DNA of 64,000 nucleotides from Antedon mediterranea. Lineage: Eukaryota; Echinodermata; Crinoidea; Comatulida; Antedonidae. The stretch is taken from assembly GCF_964355755.1 (NCBI RefSeq), contig NC_092675.1, forward strand, positions 23,416,412 to 23,480,411, written 5' to 3'. Below the pieces are notes generated by a model. It ran no database searches. It saw only the letters and a list, made by a program, of their open reading frames with translations, and had not been told where the DNA came from. Every line of letters starts with the position of its first letter. Position 1 is the stretch's first letter. The position numbers were made by a program, and so were the translations under genes. Of the stretch, positions 12,492 to 24,719 are shown in pieces.

Positions 12492-13232
12492 TTAATAGTT
12501 CACTTTTAATCAATCTAAACATAGAACCTTACACCTCCATCTTAAACGTTTCTTAACTTCATGCATGACCTGTAAATTCTGAAAGTTCAGAGTCTCTGTA
12601 ATTTTGTATTTTCCCTGTTTGATACACAAATAAATGCATAAAAAAACTGTAATAATACTATAATTGTAAATTAAAAATGTGTTATTTTTTTTTTACCAGG
12701 TTTTGAATAGTACTATTATCTTGATGAAATGAAATTAGTTGAAGTGTATATCTATCAAGTATCAAGAAATCACTGGTGATGCAGAGATGGATTTAACATC
12801 CAAGAATTCTTTACCTATGTAAAGTAAGTTTTACACAACTACAAGTTGAATAGATTTAATTATTATCTCGGTGAATATATAAAACATTTGCATTTTGCAA
12901 TACAAGATGACCATCTTTATGCTTCAACAATAATGAGATCAAATTGTTAGTGCCTGGCCTATAGCTGCCCAGGGATAGCTGTTTTTTTTGTTGGAATCCA
13001 TAATAGTTTATCAACTGAAAATGATAATTCTACCGGTTCACGGTGTATTATAAACCCCTTTGTTATATAAATTTAGTATTTGTAGTTGAAAGTGTGCATA
13101 ATGTCCAATATTTTGTGGCAATCGGATGCGTAAGCCAAAAACATTTCCAGATTTAATTGTAAACTTATTCCTGACGTAATTTGTAGTTCATACTAAGTAC
13201 ATTGAGAATACTTGCAAAAAAATATGCAATTA

Positions 13233-13315
13233 ATTCTCGGGTGGGACTCGAACCCACGACCTCCAGATTCACACTTACTCAACACCCTGACGCAAAGCTA
13301 CTCCACAGTAATTAC
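13233..13315 (-). mobile_element. tRNA-like SINE head
   Basis: The minus strand reads GAGGTCGTGGGTTCGAGTCC with CACCC on the far side: a perfect B box in a T-arm-like stem (GTGGG/CCCAC). Upstream GAGTAGCTTTGCGTC is only a weak A box, and no acceptor stem closes. A related shorter piece (GAGGTCGTGGGTTCGACATG) occurs at 14036-14075, so this is a dispersed repeat rather than a tRNA gene. Confidence 0.5.
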
Positions 13316-14035
13316 AAACAATTACAAACTTATATTCCTACTCATCAGTACTGTAGGTTCTGTATGAAAAGCGTTGTTTGAATTCAGTAATGCATGTTTG
13401 ACTAGTCTGGTTGGAGAAGATCTATCTCATCAGACTTCTATACAAGCGATGCGAGTGGATCTTTTTCGCGTATTATAAAATAGGTTGTCTTACAGTAATC
13501 CATGGTGCAGCCTACACTACATACATACAGTTATTTTATTTATTGTATTCTCACATTACATTACATTGGTAATAATGATTTTGTTACCAGTATGTTAAAT
13601 AATTACTATTTTAATGAGGCCCACATAAACACCCACACTCACTGTTTTGTGAACTCTAAAGCCACACTGCGGAAGTTACAAGCAGTTACAATACAGATAT
13701 ATGCCTGTAAATATGCGCATAATTACTCTCTTTAAATATGCATTAACGTTGGCTGAACTGTGTAACACTACACTTTTACGATTCATTTTTAAATATGAAT
13801 TGTGTTTTTTAAGATTATAAAACATTAACTATCATTTATTCTTTGAGTCATTTAATGGCACAGTAATGAACGTAAAAAAAAATCATATCAAAATTGGTTC
13901 TTCAGACGAGAAACTAGAAAATTAGCATAAGTTATATAAGTTTAAAACCCTGTAAGTACACTGATAGTGATACTAATATATTCAATTCAATCTTTTATTT
14001 TGAAATCTCTGCTTCATTAAAAAAAACATAATTCT

Positions 14036-14090
14036 TAGGTGCATGTCGAACCCACGACCTCTAGACCACCGAGAATGCGCTGATAGTTAA
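14036..14090 (-). mobile_element. fragment of tRNA-like SINE
   Basis: The minus strand contains GGTGGTCTAGAGGTCGTGGG followed by TTCGACATG, matching the B-box region of the element at 13233-13315 with decay. Too short to classify further. Confidence 0.35.
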
Positions 14091-15069
14091 AGTTAGAGTT
14101 AAACTCATCCCAAGATCAATCAGAAAATTCACAAGTTACACTGTTATAATATGATTATGAAGAACATTAAAATCAGAATTTAATAATTATCATTTTAATG
14201 ATTATTATTTGTAGCCTAGGTAGGTGCATTCACCACTCAAGAATTATTGAATCTAGAAAGTTATTGTGTTCTTCATAATCATATTATATAATATATAGAC
14301 TAGTGTTTACTATTGTTTAGATTTACCTTTTTCCTTTTTTTTTGTATCTCCATTGAGATCCAGCCACTGATACCCACAGCATTGTCATTTTTTCAGTATT
14401 CTGCCTATATGATCTGCCAAAATGTTGCTTTTATTATTGTTTATTTTACCTTGTATTTTAATTGGAAATAATGTGATAAAATAATCGATAATTAACATTT
14501 AAAAAACTACAAAGGTCTTCATTTAACTCTAATCTTTACCCAGCTAGAAATGCAACATGTTTGAGGGGAAAAAAAGTTGCCAAATTCTGAAACTTTACAT
14601 TTGCTGGTAGTGTATGCTTATGAAAAATAAAAAATTTATTGCACAATATTTGTTTATTAAAGGTATGGAATGTTTGCCATTTCCGATTCATTGTTTTTCA
14701 CCACACATTATGCAAAATTGATACAAAAATATCAATAATCATTGATAGCAGTTTATATAATAATGATGAAGGATTTCCGTTTCTAATTAACGTTTATTCA
14801 TTTACCCACACACTGTTCATTGATAATATTGATAATAATTAGCATAACTATTTAATAACATTGGAAGCCAATCACTTGGTATTTGATATTTAATATCATA
14901 TGTCAATCAGGCAATAGTATTTCAATTTAAAATTACCATAACACAGCTATGAAAAAAACACACTTATGCAAGCAGTGCAGCGCCACCATTCCTGGAACAT
15001 ACCTTTGCTTTATTGACAGTCTCGTTTTGGTTTAAATTTTGTATTAATTTTACACATCCTTAAAGTTCT

Positions 15070-15238
15070 GTCTACATTATCAATCTAGTTGACAAAAAAG
15101 TGTGATGTGCCCAAATATGGTAGTGGTATGCCCAAATATGGGAGTGATATACCCAGATATGGGAGTGATATGAAATCATCATGTCCATATATGGGCACAA
15201 TTGCATTTTTTGTCACATACACAGTTTGATAGTGTGGA
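15070..15238. mobile_element. MITE family M1 (GTCTACACTATCAAACT termini), copy 1
   Basis: The left end GTCTACATTATCAATCTAG then TTGACAAAAAAGTGTGATGT is mirrored at the right by CACAGTTTGATAGTGT. Inside, a unit of about 24 bp (GCCCAAATATGGGAGTGATA) is present three times. The other copies are at 42606-42700 (partial), 43198-43324 and 47562-47688. No coding capacity. Confidence 0.8.
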
Positions 15239-15801
15239 TGGATTGGCACACTCATAATAAAATCATAGATGCTGAGACAGACTAAGAGGCTCACGCTTAA
15301 CTGTTGATTAGCATTGGTCGAGCATGAATATTAAAACGTGTTTACAAGATAATGTTAGAATTATTTTAACTGTATGCTGTCCTCACAAATGACATGCAAC
15401 TAAAGAGGGCAGTATTTCAAATGTTGTGATTATCATAAATTTATATAGTCGACTTTCCCAATACAGTACTATAACTCTCTGAAATACACTGTTGTTAAGA
15501 TAGAGAAGGAAATGTTGAGTATTTTCTGATCATGGGGCTACAATCTGTGTCTTATAGCCACACAACCCCACAATGTATAATTTGTTCTACCTACTTTGAT
15601 CACTTAATAATGTGTAATTATGGTTAGAATTTCACTTTTTTTAACTTTATTTCTTTTTCGATTTATATGAGCCAAATTATCTGTGTTGGAAAAACACAAT
15701 TTTGCCTAGTTGAACATAAAAGTCCCAGGTGAATGCTGTTGTTAATCAGTTCATGACAGTATAGCAATAACATAAACATTACTGTACATAAATTTGTATT
15801 G

Positions 15802-17366
15802 GGGTCTGTTTCTGCTGCATAACGCAATTTAACCGGTTATTTTAAAATAGATTAAAAATAGATAACAATAACAAGACCGCGTTTCTGCTCAATTTGTGCT
15901 CTGAAATAACCGGTTAAATCTATGGGTGGTCGTCATAATTACCCAAAATGCAATACACTCAGACGGAAGTAGTAAGTTTGGCTGTTTGTTTACATCGACG
16001 TCGTGAGTACACACGTGTGTATATCGCCGAACATCTCAAACATGTTAAAATAATAAAATGTTGTCTCCAGGTCTACAAGTTTTGTTTTTTGTAAAGCCTA
16101 CTTACCATCGCTAATAAAATTAATTCTCATGGCGCCTTCAATAACATGGGGAGGGTCGTGCAGCGCCCGATCGCCTAGGATAATTTTTATCTAGCCTAAT
16201 TCCTCAACAAAGGCGATGACATACGGCCCTTCCCACATGAACGACTGTTGTCTTTCGCGAGCGCGGTCCTACAAAACACCAAACGGAAACAAAAACGAGA
16301 CTCAGAATGTTGCAATACTTACCAAACGAGAGTAGATAATTGTTAATTAATTATGAAAACCCAACTTTTATAGCAAAAATCGTCCGAATTTTTGTTAAAA
16401 ACGATGAGTTTAGCCACAAAAACTTAAATCAAACGAGAGTATCCAAGTCATAGAATATCGCACGCACATAGTGCCTTTAATAAAATAATGAGTATTGAAC
16501 ATTATTTCGTATATTTATGTAGGCCTACTAACAATAACATAAATAATAACACATTTCTATGCTTAATAAAATCATATTTAATATATTATCAAAGGCTCCA
16601 TGATTACCTTTGTTTTCGGTCGATGGGATGTTTTTCTAAAAAATTATATTATGTAAAACGATCAAAGTAAGATTGTTCGTTGTTCTCCTATTAAAGGCAC
16701 TAAAGGGCGTGCCATAAATACGCTCGTATAAAATTTGGGTTTTCGTAATTATTTAACCATTATCTATTCTCGTTTGGTAGGTATTTGAAACATTCTGAGT
16801 CCCTTTTGTTTCCGTTTTGGTGTTTATAAGACCATACCCTTCGCGAGCGTGTATTAACGCCTCAAATTAGCTTGGGTGGTAAGTCCCCGGAACTCCACCC
16901 CGAATTCCTTTTTTACTTTCGCAAAAATGCTCTTATTTATTTATCTGTGAATCTTTTCTATTGCCTGCCATCCTTCCCCGTACTTTCTCTTTCCCCCACA
17001 ACTGAATAACATATCTTGTGATTTCATTCATCCACATACATGTTCACTTCTTCTTCCGACTGTCAAAACCACGAGGAAAACACACATCGTACGCGACGGT
17101 ATCTGACCCGGAGTCACAACTGTCAATCAAATAACCGTTATTTCGTGTTGCAACTAAGAATTGCTCAGCGATAACCGGTTAAACGGCGTTCTAACACCGA
17201 TTTATATTGGTGTTTTTAACCGGTGATTTTGCGCTGCCTTTTAACCGGTTACCACAAATTTGTCCTGTTTCTGCTGCCAAGAAAATGAAGTTAATTTATT
17301 CACACCGATTTTAATTTATTTACACCGATTTTAACCGGTTATTTTTTATGCAGCAGAAACAGGCCC
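15802..17366. mobile_element. 1.56-kb inverted-repeat element M3 (GGG(T/C)CTGTTTCTGCTGC termini)
   Basis: The outer ends are GGGTCTGTTTCTGCTGCATA and, on the other strand, GGGCCTGTTTCTGCTGCATA, followed on both sides by AACCGGTTA motifs. The flanks show a possible 3-bp duplication (TTG). An inner palindrome at about 16240-16860 pairs ACCAAACGAGAGTAGATAAT with a near-complement at 16750-16785, and TTCGCGAGCG occurs on both sides. Shorter relatives lie at 28906-29037 and 33904-34163. No transposase frame is visible. A PIF/Harbinger-like origin would fit a 3-bp duplication but is a guess. Confidence 0.7.
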
Positions 17367-17739
17367 TTGGATACAATTAATGTACCCAGGTATTCAGAAC
17401 ATCAATATGGAAACATAAAAACTTGATTTGGCCAAAATGTATGGTAAAACAATTGGTGTAGCTCAATGACCCACACCATGCAACACTGCTTCCTGGTTTT
17501 GCCGACCATACAAATGTCAAAACATGACAGCAAGCAGAATGAAACAACATCTCAGCCAATGAGTGTGTTGGCCAATCAGAGAGACCTTTCATTTTCACAA
17601 CATGAATATGCAGATGTCACGTCGAAAAATCATTCTACCCATGCTCAGAAACATATGAACATGCGCAAAATGCTGTTTGACATAAACAGTTTTAAAAAAA
17701 ATTTGTACATCAAGAATTACTGAAATTAATTTTAGCAGG

Positions 17740-19735
17740 TTTAGAGTTAGTTGGAGTGAACGAAGACAGATTTGGTATATATTTCACAGTATCTTTATTC
17801 AGTAATAAAAAACATAGGACCACAGTGAAACAATGAATAACGGAAGGAGTAAAAAGTGCTGAATTGACATATTGTTGTTTATAGATTCATAAAAAATGTA
17901 TATAAAACTATTATAAATATACATTAATTATTAATAAGCTTAAGTTACACTTAATAAGATTCAAACATAGGCTGCATTTCTAGGGGTATACTGCAGTATA
18001 CACCAATATTTTATTTTATTTACTTATATTTCATTACTACTGTACTAATATTTTCTAATAATTTCATAAAATAAGAGACAGAACTGTTTTAAAATCTTTC
18101 AGTTTTAGATATTTCCTTTCTTTCCTAAGCTGCTGATGAGAATTTTTTTTGATTCTGGGAGCAAATGATTGAAACATTTTACTTAGTTTTTTAACAAACA
18201 AATTGGAATACAAACTTTGGTTAATTTCTTACATTCTCGCTTAGTATTGCAATTGTATTATTTTGTTTTCCATTTTGGAATAAAATTTTCAGTGAAATGA
18301 AATGATTTTAGTACTTCTTAAACCAGAAATTAACATCATTATCATGGCTTGAATGAATATAAAAATTAATACATTTTTAATATCTGTTTATTTCATGATT
18401 TTAATATTTAAAAAAAAGTTGTTCACATCACTTTAAATGTGGAAAAAAAAAATTAGTTTTGTCTGGCTGCCAGGTATTCACTTTATGGTGCATCAAAACA
18501 ACATAGCGAATGAGACTTGTGAATAATATATGTTCTTGTCTGATTGTATAGTCACATATTAATACAGGATTACAATTTTCTGGCCAATGTTAAAGCCATA
18601 GAATAAATACAAATTTAGCAACATGATTACAGCATGCAATTCTTTTATATATTGTACATTTTTTTTATGTAAGTGACACTTATTATGTAATGAAACCATA
18701 GCTGGCGAAGAGAGCATCTTTATTGTGATTATAAAAATACAGAAATAAGTAAGGGGAATCTTAATCTAATCCATGTACATTTTAAAAATGTACATTCTTG
18801 AAAGCGCTAATTTAAGTTAAAGTTAAACATCAGTTAATGTGAGATTTCAGTATTCAGTATCTTTACATGGAAATCATTTTGAATTGCGACTAATAGAAAA
18901 TAAGTGATAAATACATTTCAAAATTAAAATACAGATATTTCTATTATTGGTTTTTTGCTTGGAAATTTCCCAATTATTTTCAGTTTGATGACATTAGTAA
19001 CTACTGTACATTGCTATTGTTTTCAGTCACGCTTGAATAGTTTCCCTTCGTCAAGTTTGGTCATGTGGTTTTTTTTATTGTATTATTTATGCACATGTCA
19101 TTTTATGTCTTTTTTTTTTCTTCTTTTTTTATTGCTATATTTGGTATGAGAATTATATGGTATAAGTTTGCCAATGTTTTTCCAAGTATGGCATGAGTAT
19201 GATTTAAATTGTGTTAAGAGTTGACCACCTTTTGATTAGATGTTTCCATGAAGTCAGTTATCATTGCAGCTCTACCACACAGCCCATATTTGTATTATTT
19301 TATCAGGCCCTGGGATGTAGGATTTGGTTGTAGGGGGTGTGAAACAGACAAAATAAAGTATCAAACAGCGAATTCTGGCATCACGCTGATACTGTACTTT
19401 GCTTTTTAGTGTTAGGGTGCAAACTACTACTGTATGATGGCTGTACCAATTAAGGTTTCTTTTTTAACTCTATCGCAGTCATTAGAGGCCACTGATATGA
19501 AGAAAACCACATGCTTGTCTATATTGTCGAAAACATTTCATATTTGGAACTTGACGCTTCCTGCTCATGTTGTTGATGCAGATACAATCATTGCTTTAGT
19601 TCAAAAAACATTTTGAGAAGTCAGAACAGGCCTAAACTAAAAGACGAACAGTATACTACTATAAGCCTACCAACAAGCAAAAATAGGAACAATTTCAAAT
19701 AACTTGTTAAATAGAATTCTAGAAATAATAGTTAA
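17740..19735. other. gene-free AT-rich stretch
   Basis: No exon, element end or tandem repeat recognised. T-rich runs near 19070-19140 open a short hydrophobic frame that has no other support. Confidence 0.4.
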
Positions 19736-20010
19736 AAACACCCAATTGAGGGTGTTTACTGGTTATCACTGTCATTCAACTACATCCTAAAGTGCATTGC
19801 GTTTTGGGTAGTGTTAGTTGACCACCAACTGAATTAAATGATTAGCTGATTAGCAGAAATGTGGTCTATATAAACAATACATATTTTTTCAAACAAACAG
19901 TTATTCCATGTTATGCAGGGAGTTTCCCGCTGCCAAGAAAATGGAAATATTTTATTTTTGGTGCAAAATGTATAACCAGTTGGCTCGCCGTAGAAGCAGA
20001 GCTTCATATA
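19736..20010. repeat. small hairpin and possible M3-related fragment
   Basis: AAACACCC, AATTGA, GGGTGTTT at 19736-19757 is a perfect 8-bp hairpin. Downstream, GTGCATTGCGTTTTGGGTAG near 19792 is close to the complement of ACCCAAAATGCAATACACT near 15942, and GCTGCCAAGAAAATGGAA near 19930 matches GCTGCCAAGAAAATGAAG near 17274. A decayed relative of element M3 is likely, but its ends are not clear. Confidence 0.35.
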
Positions 20011-20469
20011 AAAATCTAATCTTGTTGTAATTTACTTTGACCCACTACACTTTGATTATATAATTTTCACCTTGGATTTACTTTTTAGTACTTATTACCC
20101 AAAGATTGAGGGAGCTGTATTATATGTGCAAAAGTGCACTATTTGTAAACAAGCATTGAATATTTTAGTGTTTACATTTGAAGAAACTTGTAATCAGGAT
20201 AGTCAGCCAGACCCTGCGGAATGATCGCACTCGTCAGTTAAAGGTAGATAAGTAAGAAACTTGAAAGTGAAATTATCAGATCATTTTTTTCCCCAAATTG
20301 ATTAGTTTTTTTTTTATAGAAAGTACTGTTTAGTAGTAATTACTTCTGGTTATTTTCAGTTCACACACATTTATCCAGGACTGACTTTATTTTTTGTTTA
20401 TGCTATTAAATAGAACTGCTTTGAAAATGTAATGATATTATGATGTTACCTATATCTTAAAAACTGTCA

Positions 20470-20548
20470 GAAATTTTGAAATTTGTTAGAATTAATGTTT
20501 TTAAAATTTGTCAGAATTAATGTTTTTGAAATTTGTCAGAATTAATGT
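20470..20548 (+). repeat. 29-bp tandem repeat, three copies
   Basis: GAAATTTGT(T/C)AGAATTAATG plus TTTTT is repeated three times with few changes. Local duplication with no other visible significance. Confidence 0.8.
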
Positions 20549-20939
20549 GCTATATCTACATTTTAGCGCGTCTTAGTTTGAGTATTATGTCTAACATATT
20601 ACTACCTAAATAGATTTTTAATGTAACTGGGTATAAACAACCTTCAATATCTTCATAATGTTTTCATATTAGTGTCTTTAAAATGGGTAGCAATTAGTCT
20701 ATCCATTCTGTGTAGAACTACAAGGATTTATTTGAGGCACTTTCATGAGAACATCACAATTGCATTGTCTTGATTCGAAACTTGTGACCAAAGTGGTTGG
20801 AAAAGCTCACAATAAGAAAAAAATAGCAAAAACATAATATTTTTAGTTTTGATTTGGTTGAAAGAACCCACACTATACTTACTTGATCTTCAAGCCTTTG
20901 GGTGTTGATTTCACCGCCGCATTTATTGTAGACTTCTTG

Positions 20940-21230
20940 TACGATGTAATCTGGTTTCTGGTTGAAAGATTCTCTTTAGCTTACAATTCCCATTTTCAAC
21001 AATCGTAAAACTTGTAAATGGTTTGAAGAATCTTTAACTTTAGCATTTCTATAATCAACTCACTTACAAAACTGATAACTGTTTGAAAGAATCTCTTTGG
21101 CGGTATGATGATCAACCCTACTTACAAACTGGTACTGTAACTGCATGGTTGAAAGAATATCTCTTTAGCTTTGAATTCCTATTCTCAACTCACTTAAAAC
21201 TGGTTTCTGGGTGAAAGAATCTCAGACACA
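20940..21230 (+). repeat. degenerate ~80-bp tandem repeat, about four copies
   Basis: The series (C)TGGTTTCTGGTTGAAAGA.. TCTCTTTAGCTT..AATTCC..TCTCAACTCACTTA recurs at roughly 20950, 21010, 21080, 21145 and 21195 with substitutions and small gaps. An old tandem array. No coding frame persists across it. Confidence 0.55.
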
Positions 21231-21892
21231 AAACATACTTCTTTACATTCCATACAACGTTAAAAACAGTATGGAACAATAAGGAAGTATGTGCTGTAAA
21301 TGAGTCACTGAGAATATCTTCTGCAGACTTCTAGTTGATTCCATATTCTAATTATTATTATTATTAGGTGTAAAATTAATTTCAAACATCAAAATGTACA
21401 GTTTATTGTTTATAGAACATACCTTAATATTTGTTAAACCAGTCCATCAAATTTAAGATTGTTTTTCCAGATTTTGAAGTTCGAACATCAGAAGTTGCGC
21501 AAAGTTTCAAATTCAATTTCTTCATTTTTTATACATTTTCTGTCAAAAATAATACAAAAAGAGTTTAGTAGAATAGAGTAGCTTCTACTCGTACAGCTTC
21601 GTCTGTCTAATAGCTTTAAATTTCACAATTTGACCAGAATCAGCCATATAATTAGGCTATTCCATTACACAAGATGGGGAAGTTGATATTGATATAGACT
21701 AAAGTGAAAGAGAAAAACAACAATGAGTAAAAATTTACAGGCTGGGAACCTCCCTTTGTAGTGAATGGTACAAGTGAAAGTATTGTAGAATGATTTGGCT
21801 TTAGTCCCATCTTACATTTGTGATAAATCTAGGCCTTATTAGAAAGTTTCCGTTTTTGATCTACAATTCCTTCCTACTAAATTAAGCAAATC

Positions 21893-22318
21893 TCAACTTC
21901 TGCATCTTTTCAGTAGTTTGATTGGGTGTGTATTTAATATAGGGAAATACAGCAATTTGCCCGTGTCCGCTGATTTAGCAAATCTGATTTTAACATCCTG
22001 GGTCATGTGGGATCTGCAAGATCTCAGTTGTCTGCGAGTTAGTCTGGCGGCAAATATAACAGGCACATAACATACATCAGGCACGTATCAAGCTTCAAAG
22101 TAGTGGAAATCTTGAAAATCTAAACTCAAGTCGTTGGCTTGAGTCGTTGCTCGGGCCAGACTAATTATATCTGCCATATCTGGCAGTGAACCACTCTTTG
22201 TTTGCAGGAGACTGTGTTTTATGTTTTTAGTAATTTCATTAACATCCACAAATGCTATGTGAAGATAAATAAACTTGACGAATCTCAAGGGAAGATCTAA
22301 CCATACCACTGTAGCATG
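21893..22318 (-). pseudogene. unidentified coding-like segment with one in-frame stop
   Basis: On the minus strand one frame runs from 22318 to 21893 (about 140 codons), interrupted only by TGA at 22090-22088. The first half contains IISLARATTQANDLSLDF and the second RSHMTQDVKIRFAKSADTGK. Codon use (GCC CGA GCA ACG, CTC CTG, GCC AAC GAC TTG) is more balanced than the surrounding DNA, and GCATGCTACAG just upstream could be a splice acceptor. I do not recognise the family. It could be a decayed transposon protein, an exon with 3' UTR, or chance. Confidence 0.3.
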
Positions 22319-24417
22319 CTACAACTAGTTTGTAACAAGGTTATACAATATCATGATTTGTTTTAGCACATCTGTGCGCTGAATGTGTGCGACACCTGTA
22401 TTGATCAATACTATGTCTACCAATCATGGGCAACATTGGTCATGCTTCATTACCTGTGTACATTATGCAAGCAGTCAATTGAGAAAGTCTTACTTTATTA
22501 CCATTATCCATGATTCTATGAATAGATTGATTAGAAGTTAATTGGCGTTCTACTTCAATCTTACTTTAATTTGGTTGATTTATTATAATACTAAATAGTA
22601 AAATGTAGATTGTTTATGTATTAATTGTAAAACATCTAAGAATTATTGGATTTATTCTGAAAGTAAAAAATTAGCATTGTTAATTTGTTAAAATGGACTG
22701 TTCTTTGAATTGTTAATGTGATTATTCTCTCCTAATTAGCATATTTGGAGATGTAATTTTAATCGCTGCATCTTTTCGCTGATACAGTACGATACACTAA
22801 ACTAAAATTTGAAACTAAAGTCATTTCAATTCTCTAATAGTAAATTAATTTATAATGTTGTCAGTTAAATTCCCAAATTGTAATTCTATTCTGCATGTCA
22901 TTACAGGAGCTTACATTGCAGCACAGCATAAAGGTCAAAGTTTAATCTAATTAACATAAACTGGAGTTTAGATATGACCTGCTGTAGGCTGTACAGTGCA
23001 TGATGAGATTAAAGTGTAGATATTCATAGTTAAAAACGCATAAATACAAATTGTATCAATAGGCTGGTAGGTGAAACAAGAAAGGAAACAATTTTACTTG
23101 TGTTTTACAGTATTTTCTCTTCTGTAACACTCTAAGAGAATAGAATAAATTTGACTTTATTATTTGACTATTATTTCATACAGCAATATCTGCAACTTAG
23201 AATATACTCTACACTACTTTCTTTATCTAACTATATTATTATGTTAAATCCCTTTTTAACACTTTTTGAGAAAAAGAAGACAAGGAATAGAATATTACTT
23301 ACCATGGCCAAATAATATGATGAAGATGATTGTGTGTTAAAGAAGACTTTCAAAAATGTCCTTCAAAACAAAATTAACATAAGCAACATTATTTATGTAA
23401 AATAACAGCTATTTACTAGAAGTAGCATCAGTACTGGGGAATTCCTTGGTTGCATGAAGAATGTTTCCATAAAAAGGCCCAAGAACCGTTAGCACATGGT
23501 ATAGAATGTCTGTATGGTCTGAGTATGTCTACACACAACTGAGATGCATCCAAGAATGATGACTATGCCTATTCTGTGATGTCATCACATTGGAATGTTT
23601 TAGCTAGGACTCTCTGCTTGAACCTATTTACAAATATGGCAGCATCCACCATGTGCTATATTATTCTAATTCCTTCTTCAACCATCAACATTAAAATCAT
23701 TAACATATTAACAAAATACAACGTTCATTCATAAAAGCTGTTACAAATATAGTTGTAGTAATAGTATGTAACTACACCTATTTTCAGTTTATTGGTTGTA
23801 CTGTTGTGGTGTGTGGGAAAGTGCAATGTTCCAGTACTGTAGATGATTTAAAACATCTGTGTAAGGCATGTTGGCATTGGCCTGCTCTAGTAATTTAGAT
23901 CCTTTACTGGATTTGTGACCTCCACAAACTTAAAATAACTCAACATGTATTATAACTACATACAATTACAGTGCTACAGTATATTTGTATTTGTAGTTCT
24001 ACAAGCCTACAGTTTTATTTTAGGAATAAGAAAGTAAGGCAAAGAGGAAATTAGTAATATAGGCTCAGCATGGCCACAGTGAAAAAACAATGGTCATGGA
24101 ATGTGAGCTATGGATGCAGTAAATACCTTGTAACCATGGTGATATGTAGGTCAAATTAAGGCCAAATGAAAAATATGACACTGGCTGGTAGTGTCTTTAT
24201 CCTAAGGTTGGACAACACAATTTTAATTTGCAAATTACTCCTGGGCCATACATACAATATATCATTTATTTCTGGTGCCTGATTTATCAATAGTGTGTAC
24301 ATTTATTATTACAAGATTTAAAGTCAACCTTATTGTAAAAATTGATTGAACTTTTGTATCTATCAGTTTTTTTAATGAATTGCATAATACATAATATGAA
24401 TTTTTATAGATAGTGTT

Positions 24418-24700
24418 AAATGCACAAAGCTTCTAAGCGCTTCACATTATTACCCTGGTAATTTGTTGGATGAAACAGAATATGTATGGAAACATACTTC
24501 CATAATGCAGCTAGTAATTGGCACAATTGTGTTTTGACCTTACCAGATACCCATTTGTACACCTGGGTGGAGAGAGGCAAATGTAGTAAAGTGTCTTGCC
24601 TAAAAAGGAAGCAGTGCAATGAGCGTTGGATTCGAACTTATGATCTCACGATCAGTAGTCCAAAATCTACACACTGTGCCACATGTCCTTACATACTGTT
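24418..24700 (-). mobile_element. tRNA-derived SINE, minus orientation
   Basis: On the minus strand TGGCACAGTGTGTAGA (24681-24666) is an A box and AAGTTCGAATCC (about 24643-24632) is a perfect B box, spaced as in a tRNA. The body contains the complement of CACCTGGGTGGAGAGAGGCA, a block common to many aquatic-animal SINEs, and the 3' end has TGTGAAGCGCTTAGAAGC. With promoter boxes, body and tail it is nearly full length (about 280 bp). Two overlapping short frames inside it are artefacts. Confidence 0.8.
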
Positions 24701-24719
24701 GAGTTACCGTAAAAAGTAG

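Noticed and set aside
13233-13315. genuine tRNA gene
   Set aside because: Only the T-arm/B box is intact. No acceptor stem or anticodon arm closes, and a partial copy recurs at 14.04 kb.
24622-24690. genuine tRNA gene on the minus strand
   Set aside because: A and B boxes are good but no cloverleaf forms and a SINE body and tail follow.
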